Assembly (NCBI RefSeq): GCF_030035675.1
Contig: NC_084485.1
Location: 98,476,838 to 98,540,837 of the forward strand
DNA: 64,000 bases
Reading direction: 5' to 3'
From: Rhineura floridana
Taxonomy: Eukaryota; Chordata; Lepidosauria; Squamata; Rhineuridae
Part shown: in pieces, positions 11,901-26,000 of the stretch
Numbering within the stretch: position 1 is the stretch's first letter
Layout: every line of letters starts with the position of its first letter
Notes under the pieces: model-generated
Databases searched by the model: none
What the model was told of the DNA's origin: nothing
Seen by the model: the letters and a program-made list of their open reading frames with translations, nothing else
Translations under genes and position numbers: made by a program

Positions 11901-14900
11901 TATATGTACTTGTGTGCACTGCTCACACATACCTCATCTGTTTGTCTGAATTCATACAGAGTCAATGGAAAGAATGTGGTACGTTGCTAAAAGTCATTTC
12001 GACAAATCAGTTGGCTACTTCTGGTCTTTTTTATTACTTTAATTTTATTTAAGCAGACATCTACAATAAAAGGACACTTACAACAATATATCTGCCCAAT
12101 AAACAGAATTAGAAACTCAATGAAGCAAAAATATACATATGTAATCTAGATCACAAAACATCATCCAGAGAAAAGAGTACAATCAGCATGAGATGACAAG
12201 GGGGAATAAAAGAACCCAATATATCAAAAAAGGCTGATGTAATCAAAGTCCTAAAAGCACACCTCTCCAAAATGACCTATGGGGGGAGGGAGGTCTGGGA
12301 TCACTGGATCTGGAGTAAATATATGAAAGATATAGAGATTGTTTAAATATTGTCTTTTTTACTTTCCCTTCTAGCCACTTTACATTGCTGGGTGAGTTTT
12401 TCTGCAAGAGCCACATTCCATATTCTGTCAAATCACCTTGAAATGGTGGGTAAACGATCGCTCTTCCTTAAAAATGCTAACTCCATTTGGCTGCAGTAAG
12501 AAAATGTGCTCTTAGCGGTTTGTACAAAATTCTCTTGTTTGTTCCCCAAAACAAAAGATATCAAGGCTAAACCCGGGTCCATCACAACATCAGATTGCAA
12601 TATAGCTGAAATAACCCTAAAGACATCATTCCAAAAATTATATACATACTGATCCATCCAGAGATGTAGGTAAGTGCCACGTTGGGAGCAGTCTCTCCAA
12701 AAGAGAAGCAATACGGTGTTACAAATGTGATGTAACCTGATAGGTGTTAGATACCACTGATGGATAACCTTAAGGCCTTGCTCTCACATTCTTGCGGAGA
12801 CTGACTTAAAGGAAGGAGTTTGCCACATTTTTCTCCAATCTACCTCTGATATCTCACCTTTTATATCCAGTTCCCAGATATGTTTCAAATCACCTTTATC
12901 CTGATAATGGTGGTCAATGAGCATTTCATAAATAGCCGATGCTCTCTCCTTATCTCATCGCGATAGTCACAGCTTCTCCAATGGGATAACTGAACAAGGA
13001 ATTCCCCATTTCCTTTCATAAGTTCTGGTCTTTTAAAGTGTGCGTCTGTCTTTTTCTAGTCATTTTTATTTTGTCTCTTACCTTGGCCATTTCATTTAGG
13101 TAAGCATCAATGAAGTCTTTTGGTTCAGATGGGTTCCAGTCTTTTTTGTGTTTTCCAATGATTTCTCTCACAAAGGATTGCATCTGTCTCCAGTTTTTCA
13201 AAAGAGTTTGATGAGGCCCTGGCAAGTGCTTCATGAGAGTTGGAAAGGAATTGTACACCTGAGGAAACAAACGCTAACATTACGCATGTGCAGAAAAGGC
13301 AGTTCAGCGGGTTTACAGAAAAAAGTAGTGAAGGATTGCGCCACTGGCTCTAACAGTGCATATCCTCTTAGGACCAGAGCACATATTGCACTCATCACTG
13401 GGATGCTGTATATGATGGTATCCCCATGGGAAACTCTCCTTGGTCTTAATGTACGAACTGCAAATCAAATAGCATCTCTGTGGGGAGTTCTGCATACAAC
13501 TTGTAATGCTCAGAATGACTTTCCATGAAGATGGCTACCATTGTTTCAAAAATTCATGCACCTTGTGTAAAGGTCTGCAGGACCAGCATGACCCCTTTAA
13601 GAAGGGCCACACATCTTGCCTGCTGATGTCAGGAATATGGTGGTCATGTAGTTTTTCTGTTTGATGATGCCCATCTGTATGGGGTATCATTTCTCAGGTA
13701 TGTGTGTGTAGAATTAACCTGTGTGTGTCATTTGTGAACACTTCATTGTCTTCAATGCAACACATCCTCTGGCTGTTGAGTCCTGCTAACAAACATGGTC
13801 AAATATCCAATATTTAGTTATGGTTCTAATATAATGTTTGAATGTTCCCTGTATCGGAAATAAAACTAACTGCCTTCCTGCGAAAAGCTAGCAGAAAGCT
13901 AGAGTAGGGTTCTAGCTTAGCCTTCTCTTGTACTTCCTCTCTTTCCCTCCTTCCACTCCTCCTTTAGAGAGGAGACAGTTTGGATCTACCTTCTCTTGAG
14001 ATGCAGGAACAAACATGTCTTGTTGCATTACCAGCTTAGTTAGCTGGAACTGGAGATCTTTCCTATCGAACATGTAATTCATTTAATAAATGCCAGTTTA
14101 TTGTTTTCTTCAAGCCAATGTGATTGTATCCAGGGGAAAGTGTGCACCTTCAACAGGGATTTTGTTACAGTTCAGCTTCTGTGAGCACTCAACTCTAATA
14201 CTAATATACAATACCGAAGACACCCTCCCGAACCTATAGTCTTCAGTATTATAATAAAAATGCTAAATCAAGAGAAGACGGTAAAAAAATACGGATGGCA
14301 TGTGGTGCTTGAATGACAACTCATGGAAAAGGAAAGGGAAACAGAACTGGAACAAATAAGAGGACTCAAAGCAAATGAATGGTCAACAAGAATTTGGGAA
14401 TGTGTCCGGGACTAGAGTGATTCTGTTGCGGTCAGGTCACCCACAAGATCTCACAGAAGACCTACCTGGGCCCAAACACTTCCCATAAGGTGTAATGTCT
14501 CATCGAGCAACTGCAATAACTTCTGGAAATGATTGTCATGGTAATCAAAGCGGTCCCCAAAAGTGATGGAGCAAATGATATTTGAAACAGCATTATTGAT
14601 CTGAAAGTGAGGGTTGAACGGCTGGCCTGGAAAGAGAAAAAGGTGGTGGAGGAGGAATTAAACTGTCCATGGCATTCATATAACAAAAACAGAAGATAGG
14701 GAAAGAGGGTGGATTTGGGCAGAGTAGAATTTTTGCATAGAAGAAAACATTTGGTATGAAAATTATATCCCGTAATCTAAACTCTGTGGAATAGAGTTAT
14801 GCAGATGGCACTAAGGACATTTATATTTACAAGTGAACATCTGCCTTCTTTACACTTTGGGCAGGAATTATTTTGCAGCAGGGGGGAGAGCTGAAATTCT

Positions 14901-16983
14901 ACAGATGGAGGATGTCTTGAATGTGATGGCGCACTGGTGAAATTTTATCATTTTAATGAAAGCTGCACAGCTGTAGGTATAACTTTCTAGCATATTGCTC
15001 AGCAAGATTATCAGTTAATATTTTGCCAAGGCAGGAGGTTGAGAAGGGGCATTTCTACAAGTATGGCTTGCAAAAATGGCAAGGACTATCTTTATCAGAG
15101 ACAGAATAGAGATGCACTAATATACTGAAGCTATTGTACTTCAAACCCATATTCCTTTTGTGAATTCCAAACACTCCACCAAACTCTTCTGTCCTAGTGC
15201 AATCCCAGTTCAGTGGCTTTGGACTGCACCTGTGGGTTTCGGTGTGCACAGAGGCTCACACTAGCAGAAGCCCTATGCACCACAATGCATATGCACATGT
15301 GTAGAGCTTTCTGTTGACATCCCCCTAATCATAGGTTTGTCTCAGCTCAAGCAGAGCTACATTTGTGCAGAGGAGTGCTATATAGTTTTGGACCATGGTT
15401 AACATATTGTTATGGGATTGGGGGTTGAGATAGATTATTTATTTTGGTCCCCTCCAAGTCAGTGATCATGTTTCTGGAACTTGGGGTCTGCAAAAGAAGA
15501 AAGCTGCTCTGACTAGTTTCCTCCATTAATCTAATAGTTTAGCCAAGTCAGCCTGTGAGTGGGTTTTTTGAGTGGTCAATCTGCATATCCAAAAGGATGT
15601 GTCTGTGATGTTCCTGTAGGTGATATGAGGAGGGCATTGGATAGGGGAGAATTCACCTTCCTTGTCCTCCTGGATCTCTCAGCGGCTTTTGATACCGTAG
15701 AGCACGGTATCCTTTTAGATTGCCTGGAGAGTTTGGGATTGGGAGGCACAGTTTTATGGTGGTTCCATTCCTTTCTCTCTGATAGGCACCAATAGGTAGC
15801 ATTGGGTGATGAGGTTTCAGACCCTTCGCCTCTCAATTGTGGTGTGCCACAGGGTTCTATCCTCTCTCCCATGCTATTTAACATCTATGTAAAGCCACTG
15901 GGAGCGATCATCAGGAGATTTGGGCTGCAGTGTCACCAATATGCGGATGACACTCAGCTCTATCTCTCATTTAAATCTTCACCGGAGAGGGCTGTGGAGA
16001 CCATGTCCAAGTGCCTGGAATCCGTGAGTGGATGGATGGGCAGGGACAGGTTGAAGTTGAACCCTGATAAGACCGAGGTACTACTTGTGGGAGACAAGGG
16101 AAGGTTAGGAGATGTTGACCTGGTGTTTGGTGGGGTGAAGTTGCCCCTACAGGACCAGGTCCGTAGCCTCAGGGTTGTTGTTGATTCCAGGCTGTCCATG
16201 GAGGCTCAGATTTCGGCCGTGAGCCAGGCAGCTTGGTATCAATTACACCTTATACGTAGGCTGCAACCCTACCTCCCTGTTCAACAGCTCCCGCTCGTGG
16301 TACATGCCCTGGTCACCTCTCGATTGGACTACTGTAATGCGGTCTACGTGGGGTTACCCTTGAAAACGACCCGGAAATTACAACTTATACAGAATGCAGC
16401 GGCACGCTTACTTACCAACAGCCGCCGCCGGGACCACATTACGCCAGTATTATTTGATCTTCACTGGCTGCCGGTTGTTTTCCGGGCCCAATTCAAGGTG
16501 TTTGTATTAACCTTTAAAACCCTGTACGGTTTCGGCCCAGTTTACCTGAAAGAGCGCCTCCACCGCCACCAATTATGCCGCCCAACTAGATCAGCCACAC
16601 AAGGCTTTCTCTCAATCCCGCCAACCAAAACAGCTAGGTTGGTGGGTACTAGGGAGAGACCCTTTTCTGTGGTGGCCCCCACTCTCTGGAACTCCCTCCC
16701 ATGTGATCTTCGACATGCCCCTTCCGTAGATGTATTCCGCAAGGCCCTGAAGACGTGGCTATTCCAACAGGCCTTTGAGGTCCTTGGGATGGGTAAATCT
16801 CCATGATTTTGTCATCTATCGTATGCTGCTAAAATAATTGTTTTATATATGTATTGATGACTGTCCAGTATTTATTTTATCTACTGTTATTAATGTGACT
16901 GCATTTGATATTATTGTATTTTATTTCATTTTAATGTATGTCGCCTAGAGTGGCTAATTGCCAGATAGGCGACACACAAATTA

Positions 16984-17029
<46 letters not shown>

Positions 17030-20000
17030 GGTTAAGCATCTGTAAATATGGTAAGTGCGGGTCTATTAGGTGATGTATGGTAATTGACTGAGAGAGAAAG
17101 GGGGAGTACATGGGTGAGAAGCTGAAGTATGCTGGATGATGATTGGCTGAGTGGCTGGCTGGCTGAAGGTATAAATGGAGGTTTGTGAGTGATGAGAGGG
17201 GGAGTCGGTTAAGGGGGAGAAGTTGTTGAGTTGGTTGGAGTGAGGTCGTTTGGTGAGGATTGGTTGGCAGAGTTCTGAGGGAAGTTTGGATTGGATGTGG
17301 CTGATATTTAAAGAGGATATATATGAACAGAAACCTAAAGAGTAACCACATATGAAACCATACGCTTGTGAAACATTCCTAAAGTAATCTTGTTATTTCC
17401 TGTTGTTAGTAAATAAATACTTATTTGGTTTACCTAAGGCCTGATCCTTGGCTGGGGGAATATACAGACCAGAAGGGAGGGCAAGGTAATTACCAAGGCT
17501 GAACAGAAACTGCATCTAATGGTGGCAGCGGTGAAGGGAGAGATTGTAACAAGTCAAGTATCCAGAGCAACCCAGAGTTGTATGCTTTATATATAAAGAT
17601 ACAAGGGGGTTGGGAACAGCATAGGCACACAGTCACAAAGTAACAAGCTATAGAGAGACTGAGGCAAGGTCTCTGGGAATATTGGTTACAGAAAGTGACT
17701 GGTGGTGCTGCCTAGCAGTGGGATCTAGTGAGATCTGTGCTAGAGCGGAGTGAGAAACCATATAAAAGACGGTCCTGACTGGTGGTGTCCCTGGTGGTGC
17801 CTAGTGAAAGGCAGTAGCCACAAGCAGGTGGAAAACTGACAGGGAGAACCAGGGAAGGATGTCACCGTGGCCAAGAGAGATCCTAGTGCTATTACAACTC
17901 TTTTCAAGGGAGAGGCCCTCCTCCCCCACCCCCATCCTGGAGTCAGGAAGGCTTGTGTCTTTTAGCCCCATCTTGGGGGTGAAGCAGAAAAGCCACAGAT
18001 AGAGGCCTGTCCTCTGTGTATGTACCCCAAAGCTGTGGGCTTGGGGAGCAATATCTGATGGCCTGTAAATGCTCTGAACCCTGCCATCTTAAGCTCAGGT
18101 TGTGCATATATAAAATAAACCATATACCATAAAGGCACCACAGTCTTTGCTGACCTTCTTTCCAGGGAAACCAAACCCTGGGTAAGCACTGGAACCCCTG
18201 GAAGTCTTGCACCACTTGGAGATTGGGGTGATTCACAACAATATTTCGACCTTGTGCATACAAAGTAGCAGTCTAAAAATTATAGACGATGCCGCTGATT
18301 GTTGGCCCTGGTTCTCACCTTTCTCAGCTTCAATTGCATCAGTTAGATATCTGCTCTCCTCCTGTATCCGTTCTTCCAAAGATCTTTTGCCCAAACCAAA
18401 GTTTCTGAGAGTTGATAAGGCAAATCGTCTTTGTTGTTTCCAGATAAGACCATTAGAGAAGACCAGTCCTAGATAGGAAGGAGTAACATCATATACTGGA
18501 TATGTACCTACTTATGATGCACTAGAAAGATTGCACAGCATTTGGAAGTCATTAAGGTGTGCTGGTGGATTTTATCTGGTTGCTTGCTTTTAATTCTGTT
18601 GTTATGAAGCTGACTTTTGCTACTGATGTTCTATTGTTGCTTTTTGCGTGTTTTACTGTTTGGATTGTAGTTTTAATACTAACTTTATTTTGTTCTGTGA
18701 AGCAACTCTGATAGAGCAGAAAGGCAACACGTAGATTTAAAAATAAATAATAAATAACAACATAATAAATAAATAAATGGGAACAGGTAAAAAAGCCATA
18801 TAGTTAATCTCCTTTAACTATTGCTCCTTCCACAATGAAGCCCTTTTTAAGGCTGCTGGGCCACTGCTTTCTTGCAATTACCTGGCAGTAGAAATAAATA
18901 GAGGCTTGTCTCTAACCTTTTCTCTGGAATTATTTGCATCCGTTGTTTGCTCACTGTTAATAGATTTCTCTTTTCATTCAGTTGGCATAGCTCTTTTGCT
19001 ATCAGAAGGTGTTGGGCACCCAAGGGCAGGGGCACATCAAAGGGCCCTGCTTCCATTCCCACTGCTCTCCTCTTCCTTTATAGAATTGGACACAGAGAAT
19101 GCTCACCCCAACAGCTTTCATTAGGCATTCGTGTTACTGCACACTCTAAATGTGCCTTTCCTTTCCAAGCAAAGCCATTCCTTTCCTGGCAGCTCTGACT
19201 CTGTTTCTGGGCCAGGTATGAAGAAGGGGGAAACCCTCTTGCCATTCCCTTTCAGGAACTTCCCACATTTTCAAGTAAGCACACACTGAGGTAAAGGAGA
19301 TCACTGAATGAGGTCTGCTTCCCTGTCTGCACCCGCCCCTTTCAAGGTCTCGTGGCAGCTCCTTTCCTCACACAAGGACTGCAACTCACTGGGCAAGTGG
19401 GTTCCTCCACCAGGAGTTCTCTCCATCTTTCTCTACTTTGATAGGCTAGCCCACTGTTTTTCAACCTTGTTTCCCCAGATGTTGTCAGAATACAATTCCC
19501 ATCAACTCCAGCCAGCTTAGCCAATGACCATGGATGATGGGAGTTGTAGTCCCACAACATCTAGGGACTCCAGCCTGCCCTTTTGTAGAAGGCTCGGATG
19601 TATCTTCAAGGCCATTTTCTGCCGCTGTATCTAACTGTTTCTATCAGAGTCCCTACCATAAACTCCTGTGGAATGAGTTTGGAGAGGTCCTTTCGGAGCT
19701 GTAATGACCCTGAACAGTTTAGTATCAGCAGCAAATGTGGCCACCTCATTGCCCACTTCTAACTCTAGATTGTTTATGAACAAATTAAAAATCACAGGTC
19801 CCAATGCTGATTCTTGGGGACTCTACTTTCTATATCCCCCCATCGAGACAACTGTCCATTTATTACAACTTTCTGCTTCCTATTACTTAACCAGTTCCTG
19901 ATCCACAAGAGGACTGCCCCTTATATTCCATGTCTGCTAAGCTGACTGAGGAGTCTTTGGTGAGGTACATTGTCGAGAGCTTTTTGAAAGTCCAATACGC

Positions 20001-23000
20001 AGTCATCTGGATTACCTCTGTGTCCGATTGATGCCATCTGGACCCTGATTTGTCCATTTTTATTTTGTCTGTTTGGCCTAGAACTTTGTCTCTCATCTAT
20101 TGCATCAGTTCCTCAGACTCCCTTCCTACAAAAAATAATGCAGGTACAGGGAATTGCCCTATATCTTCCACTGTGAAGACAGATGCAAAGAATTCAATTA
20201 GCTTCTCTGCAATCTCCTTATCCTCCTTTAGCATACCTTTGACACTCTTGTCATCCAAGGGTCCAACCACCTCCTAGATGTTCTCCTGCTACGAATGTAG
20301 GGAATTTTTTGTTGGTGGTCTTTGTCTTTAGCAATGTGCTCCTCAAATTCATTTTTAAACATTCCTCATTGTCTCCTTGTATTTCTTTTGCCACAGTTTG
20401 TATTCCTTTTCGTACTCTTGATGTGGGCAAGACTTGCTTTTTTCTTGCTTCTCATAGCGTCTTGGACTCTGCTTGTTAACCACACTGGCATCTTCTTGCC
20501 TTGGTGGTACCTTTCCTGATGTGTGGCATACATTCCACTTGACCTCTAATACTGTGTTTTTAAACAACTCCCAAACATTTTATAATAATAATAATAAAAA
20601 ATTATTTCTAAGCCGCCTATCTGGCCGAATTAACGGCCACTCTAGGCGGCGTACATAAAAGATAAGAAAGTACAATATAAAATACAACATATAAACATAA
20701 AACATCAGCTGAATTAATCTAAAAACCGCCCACCACTGCGACAAGATAAAAACTAGTCCGCCCCAGGAATCTTGTAAGCCCGTCTGAATAACCAGGTTTT
20801 CAGGGCTTGGCAGAAACTTGGCAGGTAGGGGGAATGTCGAAGATCATAGGACAAAGAGTTCCAGAGGGTGGGGGCCACAATCGAGAACGCCCTCTCTTTG
20901 GTCCGCACCAGCCTAGCTGTTTTAACTGGTGGGACCGAGAGAAGGTCTTGTGAGGCTGATCTCATCGGGTGGCATATTTGGTGATGTTGGAGGCACTCCT
21001 TCAGATAAACTGGGCCGAAACCGTAAAGGGCTTTAAAGGGTAATAGCAACACCTTGAATTGGGCCCGGTACACAACTGGTAGCCAGTGTAGATCTTCTAA
21101 CACCGGCGTGATGTGATCACGGCGACGGCTGTTCTTAATCAAACGTGCTGCTGCGTTCTGTACCAGCTGTAATTTCCGGACCATTTTCAAGGGTAACCCA
21201 ACGTAGAGCGCATTACAGTAGTCTAAGCGAGAGGAGACCAGGGCATGTACCACCCGGGGGAGCAGATGGACAGTAAGGTAGGGTCGCAGCCTCTGTATTA
21301 GATGTAATTGATACCAAGCTGCCTGACTCACTGCCAAAATCTAAGCCTCCATGGACAGCTGGGAGTCAAGAATGACCCCGAGGCTGCGGACCTGGTCCTT
21401 CAGGGGCAGTCTTACCCCATTAAACACCAGGTCTATATCTCCTAACCTTCTCTTGTCTCCCACGAGCAGCACCTCGGTCTTGTCGGGGTTTAGTTTCAGC
21501 CTATTACCTCCCATCCATTCACTTACGGACTCCAGGCACTTGGAAATGGTATCCACAGCCAACTCTGGTGAGGATTTAAACGAGAGATAGAGCTGAGTGT
21601 CATCCGCATATTGGTGACACTGCAGCCCAAATCTCCTGATGATGGCACCCAGCGGCTTTACATAGATGTTAAATAGCATGGGGGAGAGGATAGAACCCTG
21701 TAGCACACCACAATTGAGAGGCCAAGGGTCTGAAACCTCATCTCCCAATGCTACCCGTTGATGCCTGTCAGAGAGATTGGAACGGAACCACCGTAAAACA
21801 GTGCCCCGTATTCCCATTCCCTCTAGGCGATCTAACAAGATACCGTGGTCGACGGTATCGAAAGCCGCTGAGAGATCCAGGAGGACAAGGAATGCATGTT
21901 CTCCCCTATCCAACGCCCTCCTCAAATCATCCACCAGAGCGACCAAGGCTGTTTCAGTTCCATGTCCAGTCCTGAAGCCCGATTGGAATGGATCTAGATA
22001 ATCTGCTTCATCCAAGTGTGTCTGTAATTGTTTGGCCACCACTCTCTCAATCACCTTGCCCAAGAACGGTAAATTAGAGACTGGGCGAAAGTTGTTCAAT
22101 TCTTGGGGATCCAAGGTGGGCTTTTTCAGAATGGGCTTTATAATCGCCTCCTTGAGAGCTGAAGGCATTACACCTTCTCCCAAGGAGGCATTCACCACTA
22201 CCTTGATCCCTTCTCCCAGTCTCTCTTTGCAGCTCATAATGAGCCACGTGGGGCAAGGATAATGGAGACAAGTGGTTGGCTTCACAGTCGAGAGCACCTT
22301 GTCCACTTCCTCAGAGGGAAGAGGCTGAAACCGATCCCACCAGACCAGAACGCAACTGGCCGACTCTGGCCCACTTCCTGTATCCACGGCGTGCGGAATT
22401 GTGCTCTTCAGACGCTCGATTTTATCAGCAAAGTGTTTAGCAAATATGTCACAGGAGGCTTTAGAATGTTCCATGGGTTCCTGTGCAACTGGACCGACCA
22501 GGCTACAGACCACTTGGAACAGCCTCCTTGGACAACACTCTGCGGATGCAATAGAGGCAGCAAAGAAATCCCTCTTTGCTGCCCTTGTTGCCACTTGGTA
22601 GGCAGCTATTGCTGCTCTCACCAGTGTCCGATCGTCATCGGAGCGAGATTTCCACCACCGGCGCTCTAGTCGTCTCACCTCCTGTCTCAGACCCCGCAAC
22701 CGTGGTGTATACCAGGGTGCAGTCTGAGTTCTATTCAGGGGGAGAGGACGTTTTGGAGTGATTTGGCCCTCTTGACCTTGCTTTTCACCTTCCTTTTTAC
22801 CAATCCCCTCCTTTTAGGGATGTTTTCTCTTTTGAAGTCAAATGTGACTGCTGGATTTTCTTGGCAATTGACCATTTACATATAAATTTAATTTATAAAG
22901 TAATGAGTGACTTCAACTACCCTGACTAAACCTTAAGTGGTGCCCAGAGCCTGATGCAGGATGTAAGTGTTGTTGAACCAGGGAGCACCAGATCCTGGGC

Positions 23001-26000
23001 ACCACTTAAAATTAAGTCCAGGGTCACCATCCCTCTGGTTGGTTCCATGACCAACTGTTCTGAGGCACAGTCATTTAGGGTATCTAGAAAGTTTACCTCT
23101 TTGTCATGACTGGAACACACATGTAGCCGTGCCAGGGTAGTTGAAGTCACCCATTACTAGAACATTTCCTTGTTTGGATGCTTCCTTAATTTCATTCTTC
23201 ATCTTTCTGAGCATTTGCTCAAGGGGACAATAGCACGTCCTCAGCACTAAATTATTCATGGGGCCCGGTATCACCACCACCACTGACTCATAAGAACATA
23301 AGAAGAGCATGCTGGATCAGGCCAGTGGCCCATCTAGTCCAGCATCCTGTTCTCACGGTGGCCAACCAGGTGCCTGGGGGAAGCCCGCAAGCAGGACCCG
23401 AGTGCAAGAACACTCTCCCCTCCTGAGGCTTCCAGCAACTGGGTTTCAGAAGCATGCTGCCTCTGACTAGGGTGGCAGAGCACAGCCATCACGGCTAGTA
23501 GCCATTGATAGCCCTGTCCTCCATGAATTTGTCTAATCTTCTTTTAAAGCCATCCAAGCTGGTGGCCATTACTGCATCTTGTGGGAGCAAATTCCATAGT
23601 TTATGGAGTTTATATATGGAATTTATATAGTTTATTCCTCTGTGGAGGAATCTGCCTCTTTTGAGACTTCTAGCATACAGGAATACCCCGCATTAATGTA
23701 CGTAATGTGTCCAGAGCGAGTACGTAAACCGAAAATGTACTTAAAGTGAAGCACTACATTTTTTCACTTGTCGATGCATGTACTGCACTGCAATCGTCAT
23801 ATACGGGCATAACTGATGTAAATAACGCATTTATAACTAAAATAAAGACAGTAGGCCTTATTTTAAGAAAAAGGGTGGTGGCGTCATGCCGTTAAGTGTC
23901 CGTTCTTGCGAAGCGAGCGTACGTAAACGAGAATGGTGCTACTGTAAATATGTCCATACTCGTGAGTGTCCGTAAAGTGAAGGTCCGTATAGCGGGGTAT
24001 TCCTGTACTGAACTAAATGTCCTCTTTGATGGTCAGAGTGACACCACCTCCAGGACATCCTTCCCTGCCCTTCCTAAAGAGTTCATAGCCAGAGATAACT
24101 GTGTTCCATTGGTTCTCTGTTACACCAGGTTTCCGTTATGCTCACTATGTGAATGCTGTCCTCTAAGACCAAGCATTCCAGTTCACCCATCTTGGCTTGC
24201 ATTAGCATATAAACACTTATATACTGTGTCTCTCTTCAAGTGTCTTTGGCACTTCAGAGAAGCCAAAGCACTGCAGGCCAAAACAGAATTGCTATCCTGT
24301 GCCTGTGCTTGGACTTGATGGCCTTATAGGCCCCTTCCAACTCTACTATTCTATGATTCTATGCCCCTGCACTCCCAATGCCTAATTCTATGCCTAACCC
24401 ATTTATATTTTCATATTTTTTTTCATGTTCATTCCAGATTTCATGTTCCACCCAATTACAAAACAACCTAAAGGCTTGCACAATTAGTACAGACCTTTTT
24501 TTAAAAAATAATAATAATCAAACTTTAGAAATTGAAATAATTGACCATATTAAAAGAAACTCACCAAACGGCCCAAACATTTCATGGGAAAGAGGAAATT
24601 GGGGACGATCTATGAAGTTTTCACCCTGTTGGATAAGACCTTCCTTTACCAGAGACAATCCATTTACAGTCACAAGCCACTTGTTTCCAAACTGCATGCT
24701 GAAAACATTGCCGTATTCTTCTGCAAGCTAGAGGGAGAAGGGGGAATGAAAGAGAGGATATATTTTGTATTAATTTGTCTGACTGATGCTTATAAAATGC
24801 CTGTATGGAAGAAGGAAACTTCGGTTGCCATCAAATGTATCAGGGTTCACCAACAGGGTTCGCCTTCCATATCTGATGGATAATTTCCATCAGACCTGGT
24901 GAGCCTGGCCAATGATAGGGACGATGGGAGTTATAGCCTACAATATCTGAAGGGCACCGAAGTGGCTACTCCTGAAATAAATGGTCTGAAGAAAAACCAT
25001 GACACCAAGGCTTAAGGATGCTATAATGCCAATGTCCTGGCAAAACGTCATCAGCAGCACTATTAAAACACATTAAAGAAAGCTATTTACATAATGCATA
25101 ATTTACTTAAGGAATTCACTAGCACATGCTTAGATGGCTTTTTTAAAAAAAGAGTAGCCAAATATACTAAGGTTCAGTTCAGTTTATTGCGTGGCCGTAG
25201 GCCATTGCACAACAAGCATCTGCAAAACGTCTACAACCATTAGGCAGATACCATTAAAATTCGCTAAAATATTAAAACATTTTTAAGAAAAAGAGAAACA
25301 GACTTATACAATCTATTACAATAGGAATAAAATATTCATAGGGAACCACCCCCTCAGCAATCAGTCCCCAGGTCAGAGACAACTCTAGCACGTATTTTCC
25401 GGGCTGCCAGAGTAAAAAGAGAGACCCTGTATGTTATTGAAGGGTCTAAATCGGACATAAGGTAAAAGATTTTTTGATCAAGAGTTGTTAAAAGCGGGTT
25501 AGCCAACAGGGTCCTCAGAAACTTATCCCGGGGGTGAGAATACAAAGGACAGAGTAGGAGATAATGGGGTAAATCCTCAGTTTCCTTGGAACCACAGATA
25601 CAAACACGCTCACCCCATGGCGTTTGGGTGTAGCGGCCATCCATGACAGCATTTGGCATAGTTTGGAATCACAATGCTGCGAAGGCCTGTCTAAATTTTA
25701 ATGGAAGCGACTGGGTCAAATAGGAAGCTTTGTGATTGTCTACTTTATAGAGCCTATACCATGGAGTAAATCTGGAATTATTAATAGCTAGCCTGTCTAA
25801 ACTGGTGCTATATTGGAAGAATGTATCACGTAGCTTGGATCTTGAGTTTAGGGTCTTAGACTTCTGTGGAGAAACGTGGTATAGGTGGAAAACACTTTCT
25901 ATTCTGCTGGACCAATAATTACCCACTTTAGCTGGTTCCAAACATGCCTTAACTATTGTCTTAGAAGGGGCGGCTATCAGTAATTTCCAAAAACTTACTA

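Larger units (their letters stand above)
19700..24250 (-). mobile_element. Old CR1 LINE, near complete coding span, split by three later insertions
   Basis: Read on the minus strand, pieces follow CR1 order: endonuclease N-terminus ([20 protein letters not shown] near 24150), [12 protein letters not shown] (about 24020), [11 protein letters not shown] (about 23670), [13 protein letters not shown] (about 23150), [14 protein letters not shown] and LDLILS (about 23030), then RT text [18 protein letters not shown] (about 19960) and [15 protein letters not shown] (about 19740). Many stops and frameshifts show age; the FADD active site reads FAAD. It is interrupted by the elements at 23678-24005, 23291-23605 and 20580-22745. 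End points are approximate. Confidence 0.8.

Noticed and set aside
16926-17351. A 141-codon minus-strand ORF with a poly-Ile run
   Set aside because: It reads through the L2 ATT microsatellite and the LTR fragment; composition artefact.
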